This document shows, piece after piece, positions 6,915-13,413 of a stretch of DNA of 14,614 nucleotides (position 1 is its first letter; the number at the start of each line of letters is the position of its first letter). Below the pieces are notes generated by a model. That model saw nothing but the letters and a program-made list of their open reading frames with translations, ran no database searches and was not told the origin of the DNA. Position numbers and translations under genes: made by a program. Location: positions 1 to 14,614 of the forward strand of contig JAFOKI010000184.1 in assembly GCA_017419895.1 (NCBI GenBank), in the 5' to 3' direction. The stretch is from Eubacterium sp. Its GTDB lineage: Bacteria > Bacillota > Clostridia > Peptostreptococcales > Anaerovoracaceae.

Positions 6915-7853
6915 TCAGTAATCTGTGTTGAATCTGGAGGCGACAAATGAAATAAAACTGTTTGTCTGCTTTGTGCGCTCACCGCTCGAGAAACAAAGAA
7001 CATACTTGAGATTTACCTGATGCTTTTCAGGTGTGAAGAATGCTAGCTTTTCGGTTTGAGACGGCTCCCTGCAGAATGACGCAGGCACAAATGCCGCGCC
7101 TTTTCCGGAGGAACAAAGCTTGAGCATAAGGTCTATATTGGATATCTCCGAGATTTTTCTGTTCTTGATCCCCGCGGCATTCAGGATGTCGTCCGAAACT
7201 TTTCTGAGAAGATACGGCGGTTCCATAAGATAAAATGTTACATCTTTCAGCAGGCTTATATCTATGGGCGTCGGATCGTCCGGCGTTCCTTCGTGCCCTT
7301 TCTTATCGATAAAAGCACCTAAAACATCGGGGTTCAGCACGAGCAGCACAGGGTCGTCAGCGAGTTCGATATACTCTGTAGCGGGACGTATCCCCGATCG
7401 AATATGGAGTATGGCAACATCGATGACACCATTAGTTACCATTCTTTCCTGTTCCGGCGACGGCGCGCCGTTTATGTTTATCAGCGCCGAAGGTGCTTGC
7501 TCCATAAACGGACGGATCAGGCTTTCCATAAACAAGGGCTGTACCTGTGTCGGAATACCTATATTTACTGTCATCCTCGAAGTGTCGCTAAGCCCGGCGA
7601 TCTGTTCCTCGAGCTCGGATGTCAGTTTGTAATACCTGAGAGCGTACGTCCGGAAAAGCTCTCCCGCCGGAGTGAGTTTCATCGGCTGGGAACTTCGGTC
7701 GAACAATTCGACGCCGAGATCGTCTTCCAGACGCCGGAGATACTGCGTAAGCGATGGCTGGGAAATATATAGCGCTTTTGCCGCCTTTGTGATATTTCCG
7801 GTATCTGCTATAGCCATAAAATACTCGAAGTTATTGAAATATTTCTTAGTCAT
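6915..7853 (-). CDS. LysR-family transcriptional regulator divergent from ldh2-panB
   Basis: This is a 312-residue LysR-type regulator. The helix-turn-helix lies at residues 1-60 (FNNFEYFMAIADTGNITKAA, then ISQPSLTQYLRRLEDDLG). An effector-binding domain begins near 90 (MTVNIGIPTQVQPLF) and runs to the C-terminus. The reading frame stays open upstream to 8369, but I place the start at 7853: GGAGGT lies 7 nt before this ATG, the encoded protein begins exactly where LysR proteins begin, and the extra upstream residues look like noise antisense to the dehydrogenase gene. A TATAAT on the minus strand at 7884-7879 is a good promoter match. It most likely controls the divergent dehydrogenase-panB unit. 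It is only distantly similar to the first LysR in the window, so this is not a recent duplication. Confidence 0.92.
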   Translation of the reverse strand: MTKKYFNNFEYFMAIADTGNITKAAKALYISQPSLTQYLRRLEDDLGVELFDRSSQPMKLTPAGELFRTYALRYYKLTSELEEQIAGLSDTSRMTVNIGIPTQVQPLFMESLIRPFMEQAPSALININGAPSPEQERMVTNGVIDVAILHIRSGIRPATEYIELADDPVLLVLNPDVLGAFIDKKGHEGTPDDPTPIDISLLKDVTFYLMEPPYLLRKVSDDILNAAGIKNRKISEISNIDLMLKLCSSGKGAAFVPASFCREPSQTEKLAFFTPEKHQVNLKYVLCFSSGERTKQTNSFISFVASRFNTDY

Positions 7854-7878
7854 CGGTCGGACCTCCATATCTGCTCTC

Positions 7879-7884
7879 ATTATA
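7879..7884 (-). promoter_or_regulatory. -10 box of the second LysR gene
   Basis: The minus strand reads TATAAT here, about 26 nt before the LysR start at 7853. The -35 region 17-18 nt upstream is poor (around TGTAAG). The match to the -10 consensus is perfect and the distance suits a short leader. Confidence 0.45.
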
Positions 7885-7922
7885 CTACACGTCAGGTTTT
7901 TCTTACAGTTCGGTCCATAACC

Positions 7923-7934
7923 AAATACGTATTT
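7923..7934. promoter_or_regulatory. Candidate LysR operator, 12-bp palindrome
   Basis: AAATACGTATTT is a perfect 12-bp palindrome in the divergent LysR/ldh2 spacer. It lies 27 bp upstream of a TATAAT at 7962-7967, so it would be centred near -45 of the dehydrogenase promoter. That fits a LysR activation site. It differs from the dyad in front of the VOR operon, so the two regulators probably see different sites. Confidence 0.45.
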
Positions 7935-7961
7935 CACTATAGGCAATGCGTCATCATAAAC

Positions 7962-7967
7962 TATAAT
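7962..7967 (+). promoter_or_regulatory. -10 box of the ldh2-panB promoter
   Basis: Consensus TATAAT lies 48 nt before the dehydrogenase start and has no recognisable -35 at 16-18 nt. As with the VOR promoter, this suggests dependence on an activator. Confidence 0.45.
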
Positions 7968-8015
7968 CGCACAAGAATAAATCAAGACTGTGATACTTGT
8001 TCGAAAGGAGCAGCA

Positions 8016-9068
8016 ATGGGAAGAAAAGTTGATATTGCGAAATACGAATCGTTCCTTAAAGAAGCGCTTGTATGCGCGGGGCTTAATGCAGAGGATGCCG
8101 AAAATGTCGCGGGACTCATGATCCAGAATGAAAAACTGGGTATCTCGACGCACGGCAGTTTTCATCTCGTGACCTACATCAAGAAGATGCAGGCAGGCGC
8201 GATGGATCCTCATGGTGAGATAGAAGTCATAAAAGAGGGACCGACATGGGCTGTGATCGACGCGCACAATAATATGGGGTTTCTGGCAAGCTACAAAGCT
8301 ATGGAACTGGCGATCAAAAAAGCGAAAGAATACGGAATGGCATATGTGACGGTGACGCACAGTTCTCATTACGGAACAGGCGCGGCGTATGAACTTATGG
8401 CGTCAAGAGCCGGCATGGCTTCGATCGTTTTCTCAAACACATGGAAACTGATGGCAGTTCCGGGAAGCAGGGAGCCGGTCATCGGGAATTCGCCGATTGG
8501 ATACGGCCTTCCGGCAACAAAGGGGCACCCCGAGGTATTCATGGATGTAGCCACGAGCGCGGCATCCAATACAAAAGTAATGAGATTCATCGAAGCCGGT
8601 GAAGATTGTCCTCCGGGCTGGATCGTAGACGCGGATGGAAAACCGACGACTGATCCTTCAAAACCGCATTCGCTCGTTCCCGCGGGCGCCCACAAAGGCT
8701 ACGGCGCCGCATTCATGATCGAGGCCCTCACGGCTTTTGTCGCGGGAGGCGGCAGAGTTGCAATGGACTGGATTGCGAACATTCCGGATGTGGCGGATGT
8801 AAGCCACGGATTCCTTGTCATCGATATTTCACAGATCACAGGCGCCGATGTATATGGCGAGAGGCTTGACGAGTATATTGATGAAATCCACAACGCTCCT
8901 AAGGCGGCCGGCGCTGATAGAATCTTTGTTCCTGGCGAAATAGAACAGGACAGCCTGAAAGCCGCAAATGAAGCGGGATATATTGAACTAATGGACGTTC
9001 ATGTCGTGCGCATGCAGGAAGTCGCGGATATGTTCGGACTCGATCTCGAATCGGTATTCATAGATTAA
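8016..9068 (+). CDS. Ldh2/MDH2-family NAD(P)-dependent 2-hydroxyacid dehydrogenase
   Basis: This 350-residue protein belongs to the malate/L-lactate/ureidoglycolate/sulfolactate dehydrogenase family, which interconverts 2-hydroxyacids or cyclic imino acids with 2-oxoacids using NAD(P) and a non-Rossmann fold. Visible hallmarks are STHG (44-47), SSHYG (116-120) with catalytic His118, IGNSPIGYGLPA (157-168), the DVATS motif (177-181), GWIVDADGKPTTDP (201-214) and HKGYG (226-230). The length is typical. The family pattern SHGxxxR reads THGSFHL here, so the usual Arg appears as His50. The gene is divergent from a LysR regulator and 31 nt upstream of panB, with an AAAGGAG ribosome binding site. 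The panB linkage suggests pantoate/ketopantoate or 2-hydroxyisovalerate as substrate; this is inferred, and malate or lactate activity cannot be excluded. Confidence 0.85.
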   Translation: MGRKVDIAKYESFLKEALVCAGLNAEDAENVAGLMIQNEKLGISTHGSFHLVTYIKKMQAGAMDPHGEIEVIKEGPTWAVIDAHNNMGFLASYKAMELAIKKAKEYGMAYVTVTHSSHYGTGAAYELMASRAGMASIVFSNTWKLMAVPGSREPVIGNSPIGYGLPATKGHPEVFMDVATSAASNTKVMRFIEAGEDCPPGWIVDADGKPTTDPSKPHSLVPAGAHKGYGAAFMIEALTAFVAGGGRVAMDWIANIPDVADVSHGFLVIDISQITGADVYGERLDEYIDEIHNAPKAAGADRIFVPGEIEQDSLKAANEAGYIELMDVHVVRMQEVADMFGLDLESVFID

Positions 9069-9099
9069 AAGTGTTATTTAGAAAAGGAGAATAATAAAA

Positions 9100-9933
9100 A
9101 TGAGCGATAAGAAAAAGATGACAGTTCCTGATTTTAAGAAATTCAAGCAGGAAGGCCGTAAGTTCTGCCATGTTACAGCTTACGATTATACCACGGCATC
9201 GATCGTGGACGACAGCGAATGCGAGATTATCCTCGTAGGCGATTCCCTCAATATGATAATGCTAGGCAACCAGGGCACGGTAGGTGTCACTGTCGACCAG
9301 ATGATCCAGTTCATCAAGCCGGTAGTTAAAGGCGCGCCGAATACATTCATAGTTGGAGACATGCCGTTCGGTTCATATAACGTAAGCCCCGAAAAAGCGA
9401 TCGAAAACGCCAATAAGATGCTTATGGAAACAAACTGTGACGCGATCAAGCTCGAAGGCGGCATCGAGATGGCGGAGACAATCGAAAGAATGGTCAAAGC
9501 CGGTATCCCGATGATCGGACATATTGGAATGACACCGCAGAGCGCGGCTTCGTTCGGCGGCTTCAGGATGCAGGGCGGAACTCCGGAAGGAGCGAAGAAA
9601 GTGATAGAAGACGCTTTTGCCATTGAAAAGGCGGGAGCTATCGCCCTTGTTCTCGAGTGCGTGCCTTCCGTAGTAGGAGCAGCTGTTTCAAAGGCGGTAT
9701 CCATCCCTGTTCTGGGAATCGGGGCAGGCCCGGACGTCGATTGCCAAGTGCTCGTTACGCAGGATCTGCTCGGCATGTACGGTGAATTCAAGCCCAAGTT
9801 CGTAAAACAGTTCGCAAATATCAGACAGGCGATGGTAGACGGTCTCAATGCTTTCCATCAGGAGACGATCGACGGGATATTCCCGGGTACGGAATACTCA
9901 TTCAACAAGAAAGTTGAGATACCTGAGATCTGA
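9100..9933 (+). CDS. panB: 3-methyl-2-oxobutanoate hydroxymethyltransferase
   Basis: This 277-residue ketopantoate hydroxymethyltransferase catalyses 2-oxoisovalerate + 5,10-methylene-THF + water <-> ketopantoate + THF, the first committed step to pantothenate. Key residues match E. coli PanB with a small offset: Asp48 (VGDSLN), Asp87 (GDMPFG), Lys117 and Glu119 (IKLEGG), His141 (GHIGMTPQS) and Glu186 (VLECVPS); GIGAG is at 207-211. These include the Mg ligands and the catalytic acid/base. The loop that usually reads GYDSTLPVT is GNQGTVGVT here (56-64). It follows the Ldh2-type dehydrogenase by 31 nt with an AAAAGGAG site, so the two are probably cotranscribed. No panC or panD lies beside it, which is unusual. 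It works on the same 2-oxoisovalerate pool as the nearby VOR. Confidence 0.92.
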   Translation: MSDKKKMTVPDFKKFKQEGRKFCHVTAYDYTTASIVDDSECEIILVGDSLNMIMLGNQGTVGVTVDQMIQFIKPVVKGAPNTFIVGDMPFGSYNVSPEKAIENANKMLMETNCDAIKLEGGIEMAETIERMVKAGIPMIGHIGMTPQSAASFGGFRMQGGTPEGAKKVIEDAFAIEKAGAIALVLECVPSVVGAAVSKAVSIPVLGIGAGPDVDCQVLVTQDLLGMYGEFKPKFVKQFANIRQAMVDGLNAFHQETIDGIFPGTEYSFNKKVEIPEI

Positions 9934-9974
9934 ATATACTGATGTATGGAATCTCAATAAAAAGATATGTTTAG

Positions 9975-10003
9975 GAAAAAGCTGATTGATTCAGCATTTT
10001 CTT
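9975..10003 (+). terminator. Probable terminator of ldh2-panB
   Basis: GCTGA (9981-9985) pairs with TCAGC (9991-9995) around the loop TTGAT. The stem is extended past an A-A mismatch by AAAA pairing with TTTT, and the right arm ends in ATTTTCTT. It is a modest hairpin with a short T-run, 48 nt after the panB stop, so termination may be partial. Confidence 0.5.
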
Positions 10004-10015
10004 AATACCAAAACC

Positions 10016-10044
10016 TTGATATTTTACCGTTTGTTTCGTAAACT
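10016..10044 (+). promoter_or_regulatory. Candidate sigma-A promoter for acyl-CoA dehydrogenase-etfBA
   Basis: TTGATA at 10016-10021 (five of six matches to TTGACA), a 17-nt spacer, and TAAACT at 10039-10044 (four of six matches to TATAAT). Transcription would begin near 10051 and give a leader of about 150 nt before the dehydrogenase start. The promoter directly follows the probable panB terminator. Confidence 0.45.
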
Positions 10045-10057
10045 TGAAGTACATAAG

Positions 10058-10181
10058 CTGCAAAATGGCAGGCCTCCCCATATAGAGGCTTTGTTAGATG
10101 CGGCTTTTCGCGCCGGATGACGGAGAGGCCGAAGAATCGGCTGACGTACCGGCGACAACAGAGTAAGAAAACCATTTCTTA
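10058..10181 (+). promoter_or_regulatory. Structured 5' leader of acyl-CoA dehydrogenase-etfBA
   Basis: The leader can fold into several hairpins: CTGC/GCAG (10058-10071); GCCTC (10072-10076) with GAGGC (10085-10089); an outer CGCCGG/CCGGCG (10111-10116 with 10149-10154) enclosing GCCGA-AGAA-TCGGC (10128-10141); and TAAGAAA-ACCA-TTTCTTA (10164-10181) just ahead of the AGGAG ribosome binding site at 10193-10197. GGCCTC (10071-10076) is also an exact complement of GAGGCC (10125-10130), an alternative pairing that would break two of these stems. No known riboswitch class is recognised. Confidence 0.35.
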
Positions 10182-10202
10182 AGCAGCAGAACAGGAGACA
10201 AT

Positions 10203-11348
10203 ATGGATCATTCGTTTACAAAGGAGCAGGAGGCGCTGAGAAAACTCGCGCGTCAGTTTGCCGAGAACGAGCTTGAGCCGGTAGCCGCCGAGATAGACGA
10301 GCAGCATGTTTTCCCGATGGAGAACTTCAAGAAGATGGCTGCGCTCGGCTTCACCGGAATAGGCGTTCCGGAAGAGTACGGCGGATCGGGCGGCGGCGCG
10401 ATCGAAGAAGTAATAGTAGTAGAAGAGTTTGCCAAGAAATGCATGTCATCCGCGGCGACACTTTCCATTCACCTGATCGGACCGCACATCATCCACCAGT
10501 TCGGAACACAGGAACAGAAGGAGAAATACCTTCCGAGACTCACAAAGGGCGGAGAAGTCGGGGCTTTCGCGCTGACGGAGCCGGGCGCGGGTTCGGACGC
10601 CGGAGCGGTGCAGACGACCGCGACGTACGATCCGGAAACGGATGAGTACATCCTAAACGGTACAAAGTGCTTCATTACGGGCGGTTCGCGCGCGACCATT
10701 CTGGTCATATTCGCTTCGACGATGCCCGGAAAAGGCACGAGAGGCCTGACCGCGTTCATTGTTGAGAGAGGCATGGAAGGCTTCTCGCACGGCAAGATCG
10801 AGAACAAGATGGGTCTCCACGGTTCGGAGACAGCCGAGCTCGTATTCGAGGACTGCAGAGTCCCGGCCAAGAACATTCTCGGCGAGAAGAACAAGGGTTT
10901 CAAGATCGCCATGATGGCTCTCGACTCAGCCCGTATCGGAACAGGCGCTCAGGGAATCGGTATCGCGCAGGGCGCTATAGACCTTTCCGTCAAATACATG
11001 CATGAGAGAGTCCAGTTCGGAAAACCGATCGCTGAGCTTCAGGGTCTGCAGTGGTACATCGCCGACATGGCAACAAAGACCGAAGCCGCCAAGTGGCTCG
11101 TCTACAACGCAGCCTGGAAACACGATTCGGGGCAGCCATACACGCTCGAGTCCGCGATGTGCAAATACAATGCGTCCGAGAACGCCCGCTTTGTTACAAA
11201 TCTGGCTCTCCAGATCCACGGCGGATACGGTTACATGAAAGACTATCCGCTCGAGAGAATGTACAGGGACGCCAAGCTCACAGAGATCTACGAGGGCACT
11301 TCGGAGATCCACAAACTCGTTATTTCCCGCGCGGTACTGAACAAGTAA
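10203..11348 (+). CDS. Acyl-CoA dehydrogenase (butyryl/branched-chain-type, Etf-linked)
   Basis: This 381-residue FAD-dependent acyl-CoA dehydrogenase is soluble and interconverts an acyl-CoA and its 2-enoyl-CoA, with electrons passing through the Etf encoded next to it. Family features in order are an N-terminal helical domain, FALTEPGAGSDAG (122-134), FITGGSRA (158-165), RVQFGKPIAELQG (269-281), IHGGYGY (338-344) and IYEGTSEIHKL (362-372) with catalytic base Glu364. The length is typical for short-chain enzymes. It precedes etfB by 13 nt, the order of the clostridial bcd-etfBA bifurcating complex. It differs from classical Bcd in the substrate-side stretch (SIHLIGPHI at 88-96) and in FITGGS where Bcd commonly has FITNGG. 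The substrate may therefore be crotonyl-CoA, methacrylyl-CoA, or another short enoyl-CoA; sequence alone does not decide. The AGGAG site is 5 nt before the ATG. Confidence 0.9.
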   Translation: MDHSFTKEQEALRKLARQFAENELEPVAAEIDEQHVFPMENFKKMAALGFTGIGVPEEYGGSGGGAIEEVIVVEEFAKKCMSSAATLSIHLIGPHIIHQFGTQEQKEKYLPRLTKGGEVGAFALTEPGAGSDAGAVQTTATYDPETDEYILNGTKCFITGGSRATILVIFASTMPGKGTRGLTAFIVERGMEGFSHGKIENKMGLHGSETAELVFEDCRVPAKNILGEKNKGFKIAMMALDSARIGTGAQGIGIAQGAIDLSVKYMHERVQFGKPIAELQGLQWYIADMATKTEAAKWLVYNAAWKHDSGQPYTLESAMCKYNASENARFVTNLALQIHGGYGYMKDYPLERMYRDAKLTEIYEGTSEIHKLVISRAVLNK

Positions 11349-11361
11349 GGAGGTACAGGAC

Positions 11362-12162
11362 ATGAAAATACTGGTTTGCGTAAAACAGGTCCCGGATACT
11401 TCCGGAAAAGTGGCGGTACACGCCGACGGAACGCTCGACAGAGCTTCCATGCAGACGATCATAAACCCGGACGACCTGAATGCCGTTGAGGCCGCTCTCA
11501 AACTGAAAGACGACACAGGCGCTCCGGTAACGGTCATCACGATGGGACCGCCGCAGGCTGAGAGCATGCTCAGAGAGCTTCTCGCCATGGGCGCCGACAA
11601 AGCCGTCCTCGTATCCGGCCGTGAATTCGGCGGATCAGACACATACGCGACATCACAGATCCTAGCTGCCGCGATCAAACAGATCGGCGTGGACGAAGAT
11701 GACGTGGTGTTCTGCGGACGTCAGGCTATCGACGGCGACACCGCGCAGGTCGGACCGCAGATCGCGGAAAAACTCGGACTTCCGCAGGTCACATACGCCG
11801 CGGATATCCAGAAGGACGGAAACAAAATCACGGTCAAGAGAATGCTGGAAGACGGCTACATGATCATCGACGTCAAGACGCCGTGCCTCATCACGTGCAT
11901 AAAAGAACTCAACCAGCCGAGATACATGACGGTCAACGGCATCCGCCGCGCGTTTGCCGCCGACATAGAAGTCTTTGATTACGAGAGACTCAAGGACGAT
12001 CCGCTGATCGAAAAGACCACGATCGGACTTTCGGGCTCCCCGACGAACATCCTCACGTCATTCACTCCGCCGCTCAAAGGCGCCGGTATGATGCTCGAGG
12101 GTGCGGACCAGACGACATGCGATACACTTGCGGGCATTCTCGCCGATAAGCACATCATCTGA
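11362..12162 (+). CDS. etfB: Electron transfer flavoprotein beta subunit
   Basis: This is a 266-residue Etf beta subunit, partner of the alpha subunit encoded 15 nt downstream and of the acyl-CoA dehydrogenase encoded 13 nt upstream. The protein starts with MKILVCVKQVPDTS, the common Etf-beta N-terminus. It contains NPDDLNAVEAAL (35-46), LLAMGADKAVLVSGREFGGSDT near 73-94, and FCGRQAIDGDTAQVGPQIAE (117-136), a nucleotide-binding stretch shared with bifurcating clostridial EtfB. In such complexes this subunit binds the bifurcating FAD and NADH. An AAGGAGG ribosome binding site lies upstream. Whether this particular complex bifurcates is inferred from motif and gene order. Confidence 0.93.
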   Translation: MKILVCVKQVPDTSGKVAVHADGTLDRASMQTIINPDDLNAVEAALKLKDDTGAPVTVITMGPPQAESMLRELLAMGADKAVLVSGREFGGSDTYATSQILAAAIKQIGVDEDDVVFCGRQAIDGDTAQVGPQIAEKLGLPQVTYAADIQKDGNKITVKRMLEDGYMIIDVKTPCLITCIKELNQPRYMTVNGIRRAFAADIEVFDYERLKDDPLIEKTTIGLSGSPTNILTSFTPPLKGAGMMLEGADQTTCDTLAGILADKHII

Positions 12163-12177
12163 TAAGGAGGAGAGCAA

Positions 12178-13320
12178 ATGAGTAATTTCAACAGTGCTGC
12201 AATTGAGGAATTCAAGAACGTCTGGGTCTTCTGCGAACAAAGACAGGGCAAGATGAACCCGACGGCCTTCGAGCTCGTTTCAAAGGGAAGAGAACTTGCC
12301 GATGAGCTCGGAGTAAAGCTTTGCGGTCTCCTGATCGGTGACGACGTAAAAGGGATGGCAAAAGATCTGGGCGGATACGGCGCGGACGAAGTTATTATCT
12401 GCGAAAGCCCGCTTCTCAAATACTACACGACCGATGCGTACGCTAAGGTTATCTGCGACGCGATCGAAGAAATGAAACCGGAGATCTTCCTGATCGGCGC
12501 GACCAATATAGGCCGTGACCTCGGACCGCGCTGCGCGGCGAGACTCAGGACAGGGCTTTGTGCGGACTGCACACACCTGGATGTTGACACACCGGTGTAC
12601 ATTGACTTCCTGAAAGAGAATTCGACACTGAAGGAAGACGCGATCGAAAGACTTTCCGGTCACACGATGAAAGTTCTGGGCGAGGATCACGACACAAGCC
12701 GTGACCTCAAGATGACACGTCCGGCTTTCGGCGGACACCTTATGGCTACGATCGTTTGCCCGAGATTCCGTCCTGCTATGGCTACGGTCCGTCCGGGCGT
12801 TATGAAGAAAGCTCCGTTCGACCAGGCTAAGGCTGACGCGGTAGAAGTAACGGAATTCAACGTACAGCTTACAGAATCCGACATCTCGACAGATGTTAAG
12901 GATGTCGTTAAGGCTGCCAAGAAACTCGTCGACCTGATCGGCGCTGATTTCATCGTTTCCGTAGGCCGTGGTATCGCAAAAGACGTAGAGGGCGGCATCG
13001 CTCTCGCGCAGGAACTCGCTGACGAACTCGGTGGAGTTGTCGGTGGATCCCGTGTTGCGATCGACTCCGGCTGGCTTTCGGCTGACCATCAGGTAGGCCA
13101 GACGGGCAAGACCGTACATCCGAAGGTTTATGTTGCTCTCGGTATTTCCGGATCCATCCAGCACAAAGCCGGTATGCAGGATTCCGAGTGCATCATAGCG
13201 GTAAACAAGAACCCGAACGCTCCGATTTTCGAGATTGCCGACTACGGCATATGCGGCGACCTGTTTAAGGTCACTCCGATGCTGAAAGAAGCAATTGCCC
13301 AGGTAAAGGCGAATAAGTAA
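12178..13320 (+). CDS. etfA: Electron transfer flavoprotein alpha subunit
   Basis: This 380-residue Etf alpha subunit holds the electron-shuttling FAD. The C-terminal FAD domain has the standard signature in order: GGSRVAIDSGW (289-299), QVGQTGKTV (305-313), GISGSIQHKAGM (322-333) and a late NKNPNAPIFEIADYG (343-357). The N-terminal domain starts near 14 (NVWVFCEQ) and contains GATNIGRDLGPRCAARL (107-123). A segment at about 137-176, between LCADCTHLDVDT and LKMTRPAFGGHLMAT, is longer than in the shorter clostridial EtfA proteins I know and looks like an insertion. There is no N-terminal ferredoxin-like extension. The gene lies 15 nt after etfB with AAGGAGGAG ahead of its ATG, so the two are translated together. 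A 24-bp palindrome follows the stop. Confidence 0.93.
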   Translation: MSNFNSAAIEEFKNVWVFCEQRQGKMNPTAFELVSKGRELADELGVKLCGLLIGDDVKGMAKDLGGYGADEVIICESPLLKYYTTDAYAKVICDAIEEMKPEIFLIGATNIGRDLGPRCAARLRTGLCADCTHLDVDTPVYIDFLKENSTLKEDAIERLSGHTMKVLGEDHDTSRDLKMTRPAFGGHLMATIVCPRFRPAMATVRPGVMKKAPFDQAKADAVEVTEFNVQLTESDISTDVKDVVKAAKKLVDLIGADFIVSVGRGIAKDVEGGIALAQELADELGGVVGGSRVAIDSGWLSADHQVGQTGKTVHPKVYVALGISGSIQHKAGMQDSECIIAVNKNPNAPIFEIADYGICGDLFKVTPMLKEAIAQVKANK

Positions 13321-13329
13321 TGTATACAC

Positions 13330-13358
13330 GCGGCCGCCTTTAAAGGCGGCCGCTTTGT
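13330..13358 (+). terminator. Perfect GC-rich palindrome after etfA, possible partial terminator
   Basis: Positions 13330-13353 form a perfect 24-bp palindrome: GCGGCCGCC, then TTTAAA, then GGCGGCCGC. It begins 10 nt after the etfA stop codon. As RNA it makes a very stable hairpin, but the following sequence is only TTTGTAAT, a weak U-tract. Read-through into the CoA-transferase gene is therefore likely. It may act as an attenuator or a 3' stability element. Confidence 0.55.
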
Positions 13359-13413
13359 AATGGTGCAGAGCCGGGCGGATGCTGCGGAGCGGCTTTGTAA
13401 AAAGGTCAAAGGT

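Noticed and set aside
3145..7853. Two LysR genes as a recent duplication
   Set aside because: The two proteins share only the family-wide helix-turn-helix pattern and have different effector domains and different operator-like sites.
7854..8369. In-frame upstream extension of the second LysR gene on the minus strand (172 extra codons)
   Set aside because: It lies antisense to the dehydrogenase gene, its translation looks random (many Cys, His, Phe), and an ideal GGAGGT site plus the normal LysR N-terminus mark 7853 as the start.
10100..10170. Possible glycine riboswitch (GGAGAG and GCCGAAG-like strings)
   Set aside because: The strings occur in the wrong order and spacing, the downstream conserved part is missing, and the associated genes do not concern glycine.
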